From: Kushneria avicenniae
GTDB lineage: Bacteria; Pseudomonadota; Gammaproteobacteria; Pseudomonadales; Halomonadaceae
DNA length: 64,000 nt
Reading direction: 5' to 3'
Assembly (NCBI RefSeq): GCF_900112585.1
Contig: NZ_FOLY01000007.1
Span: 103,423-167,422 of the forward strand
Position numbers and translations under genes: made by a program. Shown here piece by piece: positions 52,335-62,903 of this stretch. The notes under the pieces are model-generated. The model ran no database searches, had not been told where the DNA came from, and worked only from the letters and a program-made list of their open reading frames with translations. Each line of letters begins with the position of its first letter. Positions within the stretch are counted from its first letter, which is position 1.

Positions 52335-54410
52335 ATGTTGAATCATGCTGAAGCGCCCACCACCGGGCGTGGCTACGCCAGACTTGCGCTGCTGGGGATT
52401 TCCATGGGGCTGGGAGACACCGCTGCAGCGGCAGAACAGGAGCAGGAAAAGAAACGGGCAAGCACTGCCGTCACGCAGAACAGTTCCAGCACACAAACGC
52501 AGGTCAATACGCTTGAGACCATGACGGTCACTTCCGCGTCGGCTTCGGGTTACGCGGTCGACCCGGTGCATGCGCCGGCCAGTATTTCGGTGATCGGTCG
52601 CGACGAGCTTGAATCGCGCTCCTATCGTGACGTCAGTCAGGCACTGCAGGATATTCCCGGTGTCTACGTGGACACCGCGCCAACCGGCAAGGGCGGTACC
52701 GGCGAGGTGTCGATTCGCGGCTTCGACGCCGACTATACCCTCATTCTGGTCGACGGCGTGCCACAGGACTCCTCCCAGGCCTATTACAATGGCTACGGTA
52801 GCGGCGCCGAGTACAGCTGGCTGCCGCCGATCACGGCGATCGAGCGCATTGAGGTGATTCGCGGGCCGATGTCGACACTTTACGGCTCCGATGCACTGGG
52901 CGGAGTGATCAATATCATCACCCGTGATGTGCCGCAGAAGTGGACCGGCTCGGTGACCGTCGACACCATCATTCAGGAGCGCAGTGATTCCGGCGATCGT
53001 CAGCAGGGTCGTTTCTACGTCGCCGGGCCACTGATCGAGGACAGGCTTGGTGCCAGGATCACCGGGTCACGGCTCAATCGCAATGAGGACAACATCGAGG
53101 GCGGTTACGCCGGCTACGACCGTGAGGTACTCGACGCCGAGCTGGCCTGGACGCCCAACGAGGCCAATACCCTCAAGTTCGAAGCGGGCTACGGCAATCA
53201 GCACACCACCGCCGACAGCGACAGAAGCTTCAGCCGCTCCGGCGATGCCGACTTTCGCGCCCAGCGGCGCCACCAGACGCTGACCCACGAACTGGATTGG
53301 GGCGGCGGCATCAACACTCGCAGCTTCGTCAAGCGCGTCGAACTGCAGCAGAACGACAGTGCCTATACCTCAACCTACGAGCGTATTACCGCCAAAAGTA
53401 CCACCGCGATGTCACTGGGCGACCATCTGCTGACGGCGGGGGTCGAGTTCCGCAACCAGAAAAACGAAAACCCCGATCGCGGGCTGGGGCGCCAGAACCT
53501 GGAGCGCTGGGACGGCGCACTGTTCACCGAGGATGAGTGGTTCATCTCCCGCGACTTCTCGCTGACCACCGGTGCCCGCTGGGTCAAGGACGAAAGCTAC
53601 GGCAGCGAGTTCGTGCCACGCCTCTACGGCGTCTACGATGCCACTTCAGCCCTCACCTTCAAGGGTGGCGTGAGCGCCGGCTATCGCACGCCGGATCTCA
53701 AGGAGGGTGACTCCAACTGGATCGAGGGCGGGGGCGGCCCGAGGTGCGCCGACTGCCGTGACGTGGGCAATTCCGACCTGCAGCCGGAAAAGAGTGTGAC
53801 CTACGAACTGGGGGCCTACTGGCAGGCCACCCGGAATCTTGCGACCAGCCTGACGGTGTTCCATACCGACTTCGATGACAAGATCGAAAAGCCGATCGTC
53901 TGCGATACCCGTGACGGCGTTGACGCCTCCTGCAGCTATCTGGGCCAGGAGTATGCTGCCCTCTATCAGTACACCAATGTGGACAAGGCAACTCTCCAGG
54001 GTGTGGAGTGGACGGCCGACTGGGCGATCACGCCAGATCTGGATCTCGAATCGAGCTATACCCTCACCGACAGCGAACAGCGCAGCGGCGACAACGCTGG
54101 CCTGCCGCTCAACGATCAGCCGCGCCATCGCGCCAGCCTCGGCCTTGACTGGCAGGCCAGTCGTGACACGAACCTTTGGACCAACATCCGCTATCGCGGT
54201 GAAGCCGAGCAGGTCGCCAGCCGTAGTGGGCTGAGCGAAGCCTGGCCCAGCTACACCCTGGTGGACAGCGGTTTCAGCCATCAATTGCGCAAGCAGCTCG
54301 AACTCTACGGCGGCATCTACAATCTCTTTGATCGCGATATCAACGAAGAGAATTATGGCCGTCTGCTCGATGGCCGGCGCTACAATGTCGGCATGACCCT
54401 CACCTTCTGA
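52335..54410 (+). CDS. TonB-dependent siderophore receptor
   Basis: A 691-residue outer-membrane receptor. The plug domain shows APASISVIGRDELESRSYRDVSQALQDIPGVYV and EVIRGPMSTLYGSDALGGVINIITRDV, and the barrel ends in YNVGMTLTF. The sequence resembles CirA/FepA-like receptors of catecholate siderophores. A TonB box may be TMTVTS near residue 55. The ATG at 52335 follows GGGGA; the signal peptide is atypical and ends near AAAA-EQ. The upstream Fur box supports iron uptake. Confidence 0.92.
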   Translation: MLNHAEAPTTGRGYARLALLGISMGLGDTAAAAEQEQEKKRASTAVTQNSSSTQTQVNTLETMTVTSASASGYAVDPVHAPASISVIGRDELESRSYRDVSQALQDIPGVYVDTAPTGKGGTGEVSIRGFDADYTLILVDGVPQDSSQAYYNGYGSGAEYSWLPPITAIERIEVIRGPMSTLYGSDALGGVINIITRDVPQKWTGSVTVDTIIQERSDSGDRQQGRFYVAGPLIEDRLGARITGSRLNRNEDNIEGGYAGYDREVLDAELAWTPNEANTLKFEAGYGNQHTTADSDRSFSRSGDADFRAQRRHQTLTHELDWGGGINTRSFVKRVELQQNDSAYTSTYERITAKSTTAMSLGDHLLTAGVEFRNQKNENPDRGLGRQNLERWDGALFTEDEWFISRDFSLTTGARWVKDESYGSEFVPRLYGVYDATSALTFKGGVSAGYRTPDLKEGDSNWIEGGGGPRCADCRDVGNSDLQPEKSVTYELGAYWQATRNLATSLTVFHTDFDDKIEKPIVCDTRDGVDASCSYLGQEYAALYQYTNVDKATLQGVEWTADWAITPDLDLESSYTLTDSEQRSGDNAGLPLNDQPRHRASLGLDWQASRDTNLWTNIRYRGEAEQVASRSGLSEAWPSYTLVDSGFSHQLRKQLELYGGIYNLFDRDINEENYGRLLDGRRYNVGMTLTF

Positions 54411-54493
54411 CCCTCATTTTCTGACCCTCACCTACTGCCCCTCACCCCCGGACCAGTATGGTTCGGGGGATCTGCCATCATGCGCCGTCTGGA

Positions 54494-55795
54494 TCAGAAG
54501 ACAAATGCCAGCGCCAGGTTGAAGACCAGCGCCACGACAAAGCCCAGCGGTGCGGCCCGAAACAGCAGCTTCGGGAAGAGCGCCGTACGGCTCTCCTCGT
54601 TCGGGCAGGAGCCCAGAATCAGGCTGCCGCCCGAGGAAAACGGCGAAATGGAGGTGGCCTGTGCCCCCACCACGATGCTGATGAAAATGATCATCGGATC
54701 GATCGACAGGGTCTGTGCAATCGGCAGCACGATCGGAAAGAGCGCCGGCGTCACCACGCCCAGGGTACTGGCAAACAGCGACATCATTGCGGCAATCACG
54801 CCAAACACCACCGGCACCAGCACGGGCGGAATGCTGCCGCTGATCCACGAGGCCAGCAGGTCGATCGTGCCGGCCTTCATTGCAATCGCGATCAGCATGC
54901 CGACTCCGCAGATCATGATCAGCGTGCCCCAGGGAATACTGGCAATGGCCTTGCGTTCGTCGCCCAGCCTGAGCAGCAGCGCGATGACGGCAAAGACACT
55001 GGCCACCAGTCCGATATCGATGCGGGCATTGATATAACCGACCAGCGCATTATCCGGCGCGATCAGTGCCGCAATCGGCGGCACCAGCACTACAGCCATC
55101 ATGATCAGGGTCAGCAAAAGCGTCGTGCGCTGATCCCGATCAAGCGGTGCCGGTGCTTCGATATGGGCCATGGCATCAGCCATGGCCCGCTTGTTGCCGG
55201 CCAGAAACACGAAGCCCGATATCACGATCAGCGGAATCACTGCCGTGGACAGGAAAATGCCGATACCGTTGATAAAGGCCGTGCTTTCCGGCACCCCCGA
55301 GGCGGTCATCAGGCCGCGAAAGATAATGCCGCTCTGGCTGGAGACAAAATTGGCACCGGCCAGCGCACCGTAGTTGACTGACATGCTGCCGATGATCAGG
55401 CTCAGTCCGGTACGACGGCACAACAGCAGGGTAATCGGTGCCATGAAGGCCAGCACGGTGTAGTACCCCGCCCCCAACGCCGAAATCAGGGTCGAGGCGC
55501 CGAAAATGGCATAGGGCAGAAAGTGGGGAAAGCGGCGGCAGCGATACATCATGTGTTCGGCCAGCTTTTCCAGCGTGCCATTGACGATGGCAAAGCTGTA
55601 GAAAAGACAGACCGAGAAGATGATGAAAAAGAGCTTCAGCGGCCAGAGGTTGATGACTTCGGAGGGCGTCATGCCCATGACGAAGCTACCGATCACGTAG
55701 GCCAGGGCGATGGCAAACAGGCCAATATTGATCCGGGTCAGATATCCGAGGGCAATGGCGGCGACAATGGCCCCCACAATCAGCAGACTCAGCAT
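54494..55795 (-). CDS. Anion permease with MatC-type N-terminus
   Basis: A 433-residue permease with about twelve hydrophobic helices. The N-terminal part (LTRINIGLFAIALAYVIGSFVMGMTPSEVINLWPLKLFFIIFSVCLFYSFAI) resembles the MatC dicarboxylate-carrier N-terminus. The segment AQATSISPFSSGGSLILGSCP is the signature-type loop near the C-terminus. It should import an organic acid, perhaps a dicarboxylate. It overlaps the amidohydrolase gene by 7 bp and is therefore part of one catabolic operon. Confidence 0.75.
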   Translation of the reverse strand: MLSLLIVGAIVAAIALGYLTRINIGLFAIALAYVIGSFVMGMTPSEVINLWPLKLFFIIFSVCLFYSFAIVNGTLEKLAEHMMYRCRRFPHFLPYAIFGASTLISALGAGYYTVLAFMAPITLLLCRRTGLSLIIGSMSVNYGALAGANFVSSQSGIIFRGLMTASGVPESTAFINGIGIFLSTAVIPLIVISGFVFLAGNKRAMADAMAHIEAPAPLDRDQRTTLLLTLIMMAVVLVPPIAALIAPDNALVGYINARIDIGLVASVFAVIALLLRLGDERKAIASIPWGTLIMICGVGMLIAIAMKAGTIDLLASWISGSIPPVLVPVVFGVIAAMMSLFASTLGVVTPALFPIVLPIAQTLSIDPMIIFISIVVGAQATSISPFSSGGSLILGSCPNEESRTALFPKLLFRAAPLGFVVALVFNLALAFVF

Positions 55796-56637
55796 CGGAA
55801 AGCTCCCTGGGCGTTGATCATGAAAAGACGCGCCGGGTTGTCGATCATGACCTGCCGACGCAGCGCCGGATCGGGCAGGAGCGTTTCCATCAGAACAAAC
55901 TGCGCCTCATGATCGGTCTGGTCCTCGAAGCGGGTGTGCGGCCAGTCACTGCCCCAGACCAGCCGCTCGGCGTGACCGAAGGCCTCCTGGAAGGTATCGA
56001 TAGCGGCACGTGCCTGATCGACGCTCATGCCACTGCGGTAGGTCGCTGACAGCTTGATCCAGAGATTGCCCTCCCCCAGCCAGTCCAGAAATGTACGGTG
56101 CTCGCCAAGCGATGTATCGATCGCGCCCCCCTGTGGCAATCCATAGTGATCGATGACCACCGCCACGCCGGACTCCAGAATGGCCGGCACCACCGGGCCG
56201 AGATCGCCCAGCGTGCGCTGGATCTCGACCGACCAGCCACGATGAGCCAGCCGGGTGAACAGGTGCCGCCAGTGGGCAGCACCATAATCGTCCAGCGTCT
56301 GACCGACCAGGTTGAGACGTACCCCGACCACGCCGGCCTCGCCCAGCACGTCGAGCGCTGGGTCATCGATGTCGGGCGCCACCACGGCCGTGCCGCGCAG
56401 GCGCTCGCCATGTTGGCGCAGCGCCGAGAGCATGTAACTATTGTCGGTCCCCAGAAAGCTCGGCTGTACCAGCACGCCATGAGAGAGCCCGCAGCGGTCC
56501 AGATGCGCCAGATACTGGCTGACATCGGCATCGTAGTCAGGGCTATAGCGCCGCTGGCGGGCCATGGGAAGATGCTGACTGAAGATATGGGCGTGCGTAT
56601 CCACTCCGGTGATGGAACCGTCATGCTGATCGGTCAT
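55789..56637 (-). CDS. Amidohydrolase-2 family hydrolase (LigI-like)
   Basis: A 282-residue TIM-barrel metal hydrolase. The metal motif VDTHAHIF at the start, the second-shell His in VVIDHYGLP and the late Asp in VWGSDWPHTRFE are those of the amidohydrolase-2 family, which includes 2-pyrone-4,6-dicarboxylate lactonase (LigI). A lactone of an organic acid is a plausible substrate. The ATG at 56637 has GGGAG upstream; an earlier frame start at 56652 is weaker. It is divergent from the GntR gene. Confidence 0.8.
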   Translation of the reverse strand: MTDQHDGSITGVDTHAHIFSQHLPMARQRRYSPDYDADVSQYLAHLDRCGLSHGVLVQPSFLGTDNSYMLSALRQHGERLRGTAVVAPDIDDPALDVLGEAGVVGVRLNLVGQTLDDYGAAHWRHLFTRLAHRGWSVEIQRTLGDLGPVVPAILESGVAVVIDHYGLPQGGAIDTSLGEHRTFLDWLGEGNLWIKLSATYRSGMSVDQARAAIDTFQEAFGHAERLVWGSDWPHTRFEDQTDHEAQFVLMETLLPDPALRRQVMIDNPARLFMINAQGAFRC

Positions 56638-56700
56638 CTGAACTCCCTGCATATCGGCATTCTGGGCACCTAGTCATGCAAAATTGTTATCGTCGTATAG

Positions 56701-56712
56701 TCATATATATGA
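56701..56712. promoter_or_regulatory. Candidate operator of the GntR regulator
   Basis: TCATATATATGA is a perfect 12-bp palindrome in the divergent promoter region between the hydrolase and gntR genes, a usual place for a GntR site. Confidence 0.5.
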
Positions 56713-56808
56713 ATCGAGACCTTATAGCTGCCCGATATCACGGTCAATCGCGTCGCGATGCGACATTGGTTCTATACATTTACCCACGCTTATTGATGAC
56801 AGGTATTC

Positions 56809-57546
56809 ATGAGTGACTGGAAAGCGGGATCGGATGCGCGTCTGCCGCTCTATCAGCGGCTGCGCGAGGAAATCATGGACAGGATCGCCAGCGGCGAATG
56901 GCCACCGGGAGAGCCCATTCCGACCGAATCGGAGCTGACACGGCGCTATAACATCGCTGTGGGCACGGTGCGCCGTGCCATCGATACGCTGGTCAATGAG
57001 GGGCTTTTAGAGCGCAGCCAGGGCCGCGGGACCTTTGTACGCCGACCGGATTTTGACGCCTCCTTCTTTCGCTTCTTTCGCCAGGTCAATGCCGAAGGCG
57101 AAGCCAGCGTGCCGGACAGCCGGATACTGTCTGCCTCGTTGCAGACGCCCCCACCAGTCGCCTCAAAAGCGCTGGGACTGGCTCACGATGCCTCGTGCAT
57201 CTGCCTTGAACGACTGCGTACTCTGGAAGATGGCAGTCTGCTGACCGAGAAGATCTGGCTGCCGGCCGCGCGGTTTTCCGGACTGCTCAAGGTGCCTCTC
57301 GAGGAGTTTGATAATCTGCTTTATCCGTTTTACGAAGCCCGGTTCGGTCAGCGAATCGGATCGGCGCGCGAGACACTTACCATTGCCTCGGCTGATGCGA
57401 TCACGTCGGACACACTGGGAATTGCATTGAATGATCCAGTCGTGGTGATCGAGCGTACTGCGCTGGGGTATGACCAGACACCACTGGAATACCGCTGCTC
57501 GATGGGAGCAGCCGCGACCTTCCGCTATCAGATCGAAATCTCCTGA
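56809..57546 (+). CDS. GntR/HutC-family regulator with UTRA domain
   Basis: A 245-residue regulator. The winged HTH occupies about residues 10-75 ([64 protein letters not shown]) and a UTRA effector domain follows (SRILSASLQ...[32 protein letters not shown]). It is divergent from the hydrolase-permease operon and probably regulates it. It reads towards sbmA 115 bp later. Confidence 0.9.
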   Translation: MSDWKAGSDARLPLYQRLREEIMDRIASGEWPPGEPIPTESELTRRYNIAVGTVRRAIDTLVNEGLLERSQGRGTFVRRPDFDASFFRFFRQVNAEGEASVPDSRILSASLQTPPPVASKALGLAHDASCICLERLRTLEDGSLLTEKIWLPAARFSGLLKVPLEEFDNLLYPFYEARFGQRIGSARETLTIASADAITSDTLGIALNDPVVVIERTALGYDQTPLEYRCSMGAAATFRYQIEIS

Positions 57547-57590
57547 GCGCTCCCTTCCAGAACAGAATCAAAGGAACGCAAGGTCTCTCA

Positions 57591-57627
57591 CGGGGTCGAT
57601 GAAGGGTACGCGACCCCGAGGGGGTCG
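57591..57627 (+). other. Competing hairpins in the sbmA leader
   Basis: CGGGGTCG (57591-57598), CGACCCCG (57611-57618) and GGGGTCG (57621-57627) occur in order. The middle arm can pair with either neighbour, so the two hairpins exclude each other, an attenuator-like layout between gntR and sbmA. There is no T tract. Confidence 0.45.
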
Positions 57628-57661
57628 GTTTGAACATTGCCCTCACTGCAGGAACTCTATC

Positions 57662-58906
57662 GTGTTACGGTCCTTTTTCCCCAATCCGCCCCTGTTTTTC
57701 TCAAGCGTTGTGGTCTGGGCGCTGCTGTGCATCGGCCTGTGGCAGATGGGCGCCAGCGGGTGGGGCGCTGCCATCGGCCTGCCCCCGCTGGCCGACGGTG
57801 ATGCCCTGCCCGTGGATGTTTCCCGTTTCTGGGCGCCATCGCTGCTCTGGTTTTATCTCTATTACGCATTGTGCGTGGCCGTATTTGCCGCCGCATGGCA
57901 CGTCATCGACCGCCACCGCTGGCAGCGCTGGTCGATTCTGGGCAGTGCCCTGATCATCTTCATGACGTGGTTTTCGGTACAGACGAGCGTGGCCATCAAT
58001 GCCTGGTATGGGCCTTTCTGGGACATGATTCAGCAGGCACTGGGCGGTGACAGCGGCGTGACCGTCACCGATATCTATACCGGAATGCTGAGCTTTGCCG
58101 GCATCGCCTTTGTGGCCGTGACGGTGGGCGTGCTCAACTATTTCGTGGTCAGCCACTATATCTTTCGGTGGCGCTGGGCGATGAACAACTTCTACATGCA
58201 GCACTGGTCGAGACTTCGCCACATCGAGGGAGCGGCCCAGCGTGTGCAGGAAGACACCATGCGCTTTTCCACCACACTCGAGGGGCTGGGCGTCAATCTT
58301 CTCAAGGCATTGATGACGCTGATCGCGTTCATGCCGATTCTCTACAGCATGTCACAGGACATCACCGAACTGCCCATCATCGGCCATGTGCCCAATGCGC
58401 TGGTCTGGGCGGCGGTGATCTGGTCGCTGTTTGGCACCGTACTGCTGGCGGTGGTCGGCATCCGCCTGCCGGGGCTGGAGTTTCGCAACCAGCGCGTCGA
58501 GGCGGCCTACCGCAAGGAACTGGTCTACGGCGAGGATGACGCCGAGCGTGCCGCACCGGCCAGTGTGGCGATGCTTTTTGACCGGGTCCGAAAGAACTAC
58601 TTCCGTCTTTACTGGCACTACACCTACTTCAATGTCGCCCGCATCTTCTATCTGCAGGCCGACGTGGTGTTCGGCTTTATCGTGCTGGCCCCCTCGATCG
58701 TCGCCGGCAAGCTGACACTCGGGCTCCTGCAGCAGATCCTCAACGTCTTCGAAAAAGTGCGGGAATCATTTCAGTATCTCGTCACCTCGTGGTCGACCAT
58801 CATCGAGCTGCTTTCGATCATCAAGCGCCTGCGTGCCTTTGAAGCCATGATTGATGGCGGCCTCCCCAACGAAGACACGAAGCTATCGAACGACGCCGTG
58901 TCGTAA
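57662..58906 (+). CDS. sbmA: SbmA/BacA-family peptide transporter
   Basis: A 414-residue inner-membrane protein of the SbmA/BacA family, which imports peptides such as proline-rich antimicrobial peptides, bleomycin and microcins. The stretches [61 protein letters not shown] and [10 protein letters not shown] match E. coli SbmA closely. The start is GTG at 57662 (AGGAA seven bases upstream), which aligns with the E. coli N-terminus ([10 protein letters not shown]); the open frame to 57470 is not real. Confidence 0.94.
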   Translation: MLRSFFPNPPLFFSSVVVWALLCIGLWQMGASGWGAAIGLPPLADGDALPVDVSRFWAPSLLWFYLYYALCVAVFAAAWHVIDRHRWQRWSILGSALIIFMTWFSVQTSVAINAWYGPFWDMIQQALGGDSGVTVTDIYTGMLSFAGIAFVAVTVGVLNYFVVSHYIFRWRWAMNNFYMQHWSRLRHIEGAAQRVQEDTMRFSTTLEGLGVNLLKALMTLIAFMPILYSMSQDITELPIIGHVPNALVWAAVIWSLFGTVLLAVVGIRLPGLEFRNQRVEAAYRKELVYGEDDAERAAPASVAMLFDRVRKNYFRLYWHYTYFNVARIFYLQADVVFGFIVLAPSIVAGKLTLGLLQQILNVFEKVRESFQYLVTSWSTIIELLSIIKRLRAFEAMIDGGLPNEDTKLSNDAVS

Positions 58907-59000
58907 CCAAGGGGCCGGCATCAGACGTGACCGCTCATGACTGACACCGCAGGCCGGGGCCGGTCAGGGTCCCGGCCGACAGGGCCATGTCACGAAGGTA

Positions 59001-59483
59001 TCAATGAGCGAGGGCATCGTCCGGCCCGGTGTCAGGGACATGCAATGTGATCACCGTGCAGTGGGCGACATGAGAGACCTTGTGCGACACGCTGCCCACG
59101 ACCAGCCCTTTCATGTCGCTGAGGCCGCGACTGCCCATCACGATGACCTCTACATCGAGTTCCCGGGCCATCGCCACGATGGTCTGGTCCGGATGCCCCG
59201 GCGAATTGTCCTCCACGTGAAAATGCACCTCGCCCGATGGGTCGCCCACCGCCGACCAGGTCTCCTTCAAAAGCGCCACGCCCTGTTCATGCCCCTTGAC
59301 CGGAGTGTAATCCACGGGCGTCGATCCCGTAGTGGCGCCCAGATGATCGGAAGCCACCGGCGGTTCAACAATGTGCAGCAGATGCAGGGCGCCACCGCCG
59401 GCCTGCTGCATCAGGCAAGCGTGTTCAAGCGCCCGGCGCGCACTGCGGGAACCATCAATGGGTACCAGAATACTCTGTGTCAT
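59001..59483 (-). CDS. Universal stress protein, UspA family
   Basis: A 160-residue UspA-fold protein. It has the start SILVPIDGSRSARRALEHACLM and the ATP-binding loop VMGSRGLSDMKGLVVGSVSHKVSHVAHCTVITLH. The ATG at 59483 with GGAGG upstream gives the normal length. It stands alone; its role in stress is known only in general terms for the family. Confidence 0.9.
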   Translation of the reverse strand: MTQSILVPIDGSRSARRALEHACLMQQAGGGALHLLHIVEPPVASDHLGATTGSTPVDYTPVKGHEQGVALLKETWSAVGDPSGEVHFHVEDNSPGHPDQTIVAMARELDVEVIVMGSRGLSDMKGLVVGSVSHKVSHVAHCTVITLHVPDTGPDDALAH

Positions 59484-59734
59484 GATCCACCTCCCTGCTC
59501 CGGCTGCTGACGATCCCGCCCCTCCAGGAGCGACGCCGTCAGACAGCACAATGAGTGATGTGGTGGGGCCCGTCGCATCAACGATGCCGCCCCATGCCCT
59601 ATTACCTTAGCAGTCCTGTCGAGAACGCCACGCGTCGATGGTCGCATGCCCGTTTGCCGGCCCCGTGATCCTGCGGACTACCGCGGCCACGACCCGCCAC
59701 GGTAAGGTATCAATCCCCTCCAGGAATCAGGGAG

Positions 59735-60691
59735 ATGTCCGTCATGGCGATTCATCTGCTGGTCGTGACACGCCTGTCACGCCATCATCAGGCCCGCATT
59801 GAAGCGGCCGGTTATCGGCTTCATATGGCCGAGGACCCCGGGACCCGGCGAGCGGTACTCCGCGAGCATCGTGACGACATTCGCGCAGTCCTGACCATTG
59901 GTACCATCGGCTTCACCGCCGAGGACATGGACGACCTGCCGAACCTGGGGCTGATCTGCGCCCAGGGGGTGGGCTTTGAAGGGATTGATGTGGCCGCGGC
60001 CCGCGAGCGACATATCGCGGTTACCCACGGCCCCGGCACCAATGCCGAAACGGTTGCCGACCACACGCTCGGGCTGATGCTGGCCTGTCTGCGCCGCATT
60101 CCACAGGGGGATGCCGGCGTTCGACAGGGGCAGTGGCAGGAGATTCGCCGCAGCGCGCCGATGCTGCATGGCAAAACCCTGGGGCTTCTGGGCATGGGCA
60201 ATATCGCCCGTGCCATCGCCCGCCGCGCCCATTACGGCTTTGACATGCCCATCGTCTATTTCAGCCGCCAGCCAAAGCCGGATCTCGACTGGCGACATGA
60301 ATCCGACCCGGGGCATGTGGCCAGACAGGCCGACGTGCTGGTGAGCGCTCTGCCCGGCGGCCTGGAGACCCATCATCTGGTCAATGATGCCCTGCTGAGC
60401 GTCATGCGCCCCGGCAGCATCGTGATCAACATCGGGCGCGGCAGCGTGGTGGACACTGACGCCCTGGTGCGGGCCGTACAGGAGAAACGCCTTGCCGGTG
60501 CCGCGCTGGATGTCTTCGAGCACGAACCCGAGGTATCGCAGGCGCTTCGAGAGGAACATCGCATTATCATGACGCCGCATACCGCCGGTCTGTCGCCGGA
60601 GGCGCTGGATGCCACCGTTGATCTGGTCATGCAAAATCTTGCGGCCTTTCTCGAGGGCAAGCCACTGATCACGTCGGTGCCGGAGGCCTGA
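59735..60691 (+). CDS. D-2-hydroxyacid dehydrogenase
   Basis: A 318-residue NAD(P)-dependent dehydrogenase of the D-isomer-specific family. It has the Rossmann motif GLLGMGNIARAIARRA, the substrate Arg in INIGRGSVVDTDAL, the catalytic Glu in LDVFEHEPEV and the His in IMTPHTAG. Glyoxylate/hydroxypyruvate reduction is common for this branch but is not proven. The start is either ATG 59735 or ATG 59744. The acetyltransferase gene follows after 50 bp. Confidence 0.88.
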   Translation: MSVMAIHLLVVTRLSRHHQARIEAAGYRLHMAEDPGTRRAVLREHRDDIRAVLTIGTIGFTAEDMDDLPNLGLICAQGVGFEGIDVAAARERHIAVTHGPGTNAETVADHTLGLMLACLRRIPQGDAGVRQGQWQEIRRSAPMLHGKTLGLLGMGNIARAIARRAHYGFDMPIVYFSRQPKPDLDWRHESDPGHVARQADVLVSALPGGLETHHLVNDALLSVMRPGSIVINIGRGSVVDTDALVRAVQEKRLAGAALDVFEHEPEVSQALREEHRIIMTPHTAGLSPEALDATVDLVMQNLAAFLEGKPLITSVPEA

Positions 60692-60741
60692 AGGTCCAGG
60701 CGCGGCCCCATTCAATACCACGGACGCCACGGGAGAATGCC

Positions 60742-61323
60742 ATGGGCGATGACCATACGACAGATGACCGCTCCCAGAAGCAGAAGATGCTCGCCGGCGA
60801 ACTCTATAGCGCCGATGACCCGGAGCTGGCCCACGATGCCGGCGTTGCCAGAGCGGCCATGGCCGAATTCGCCCGACGCTACGAGCATGATATCGCCGCC
60901 GCCCACGCGGTCCTGAAAGGGCTTTTCAAAGAGTGTGGTGATACCGCTCATGTTCGACCACCGCTGTATGTCGACTACGGCTTTAACATCCGCTTTGGTG
61001 AGGGCTCGTTTGCCAACTTCGGGCTGGTGGCACTGGATGTCGCGCCCATCACCATCGGCCGGGACGTGCAGATCGGCCCCAACGTTCAGCTGCTGACGCC
61101 GACCCACCCGATCGACGCCGCCTCGAGACGCGCCAAGCTGGAAGCCGGCGCCCCCATCGTCATCGAAGACAACGTCTGGCTGGGCGGCGGTGCGATCGTA
61201 CTGGCGGGGGTCACCATCGGCGAGAACAGCATCATCGGGGCCGGCGCCGTGGTCACCCGAGACATCCCTGCCAACGTCGTGGCGGTGGGCAACCCGGCCC
61301 GTGTGATTCGTGCTCTGCCATGA
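60742..61323 (+). CDS. Sugar O-acetyltransferase (Maa/LacA type)
   Basis: A 193-residue left-handed beta-helix acetyltransferase. The start KQKMLAGELYSADDPEL is the maltose-acetyltransferase N-domain, and the hexapeptide repeats follow with the catalytic His in LLTPTHPIDAASRR. It should transfer acetyl from CoA to a sugar such as maltose or glucose. It is in line with the hydroxyacid dehydrogenase and may share its transcript. Confidence 0.9.
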   Translation: MGDDHTTDDRSQKQKMLAGELYSADDPELAHDAGVARAAMAEFARRYEHDIAAAHAVLKGLFKECGDTAHVRPPLYVDYGFNIRFGEGSFANFGLVALDVAPITIGRDVQIGPNVQLLTPTHPIDAASRRAKLEAGAPIVIEDNVWLGGGAIVLAGVTIGENSIIGAGAVVTRDIPANVVAVGNPARVIRALP

Positions 61324-61486
61324 TTCCCTCATGATGGCAAAAGGGATGGATAACCGGGCATACTGTTAGCGCCCTTACGAATTTATCGATCATCCTTGAC
61401 CCATGACCGTTTACCGACAACCTCAGCGCTTTCTGCCCGGCGTCAGGGGGGAAGCCTGCGGTGGGGCGTGTGCGGATAACCGCGAC

Positions 61487-61550
61487 ACTCAGGCTCAATA
61501 ATACTCTGGATCAACAATACTCAGGCCCCACAATATTCAGACGCCACAAT
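61487..61550. repeat. Four degenerate 16-bp tandem repeats
   Basis: Units at 61487, 61503, 61519 and 61535 follow the pattern ACTCAGG-x-TC-x-ACAAT with 2-6 differences each. All end in AAT. They lie 29-93 bp before the Bcr/CflA gene. Confidence 0.85.
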
Positions 61551-61579
61551 GCACTTTTCCTATCCATTGCCCGGATCTC

Positions 61580-62803
<1,224 letters not shown>

Positions 62804-62843
62804 GTGCCCCACATCCAAAGAAATTCAGAATACGACAAAGATA

Positions 62844-62890
62844 AAAGCCAAGCAAGACAACAACTTACATAGAAATTGATGCTTGGCTTT
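62844..62890. repeat. 10-bp inverted repeat at the edge of the A+T-rich region
   Basis: AAAGCCAAGC (62844-62853) and GCTTGGCTTT (62881-62890) enclose 27 nt between the converging Bcr gene and the CD-NTase gene. On the plus strand it is followed by ATGAAAAAA, so it could act as a weak terminator or mark an old junction. Confidence 0.5.
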
Positions 62891-62903
62891 ATGAAAAAAC
62901 TTT

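Noticed and set aside
57470..57661. Extension of the sbmA frame upstream of the GTG
   Set aside because: It overlaps gntR and does not match the SbmA N-terminus, which aligns at 57662.
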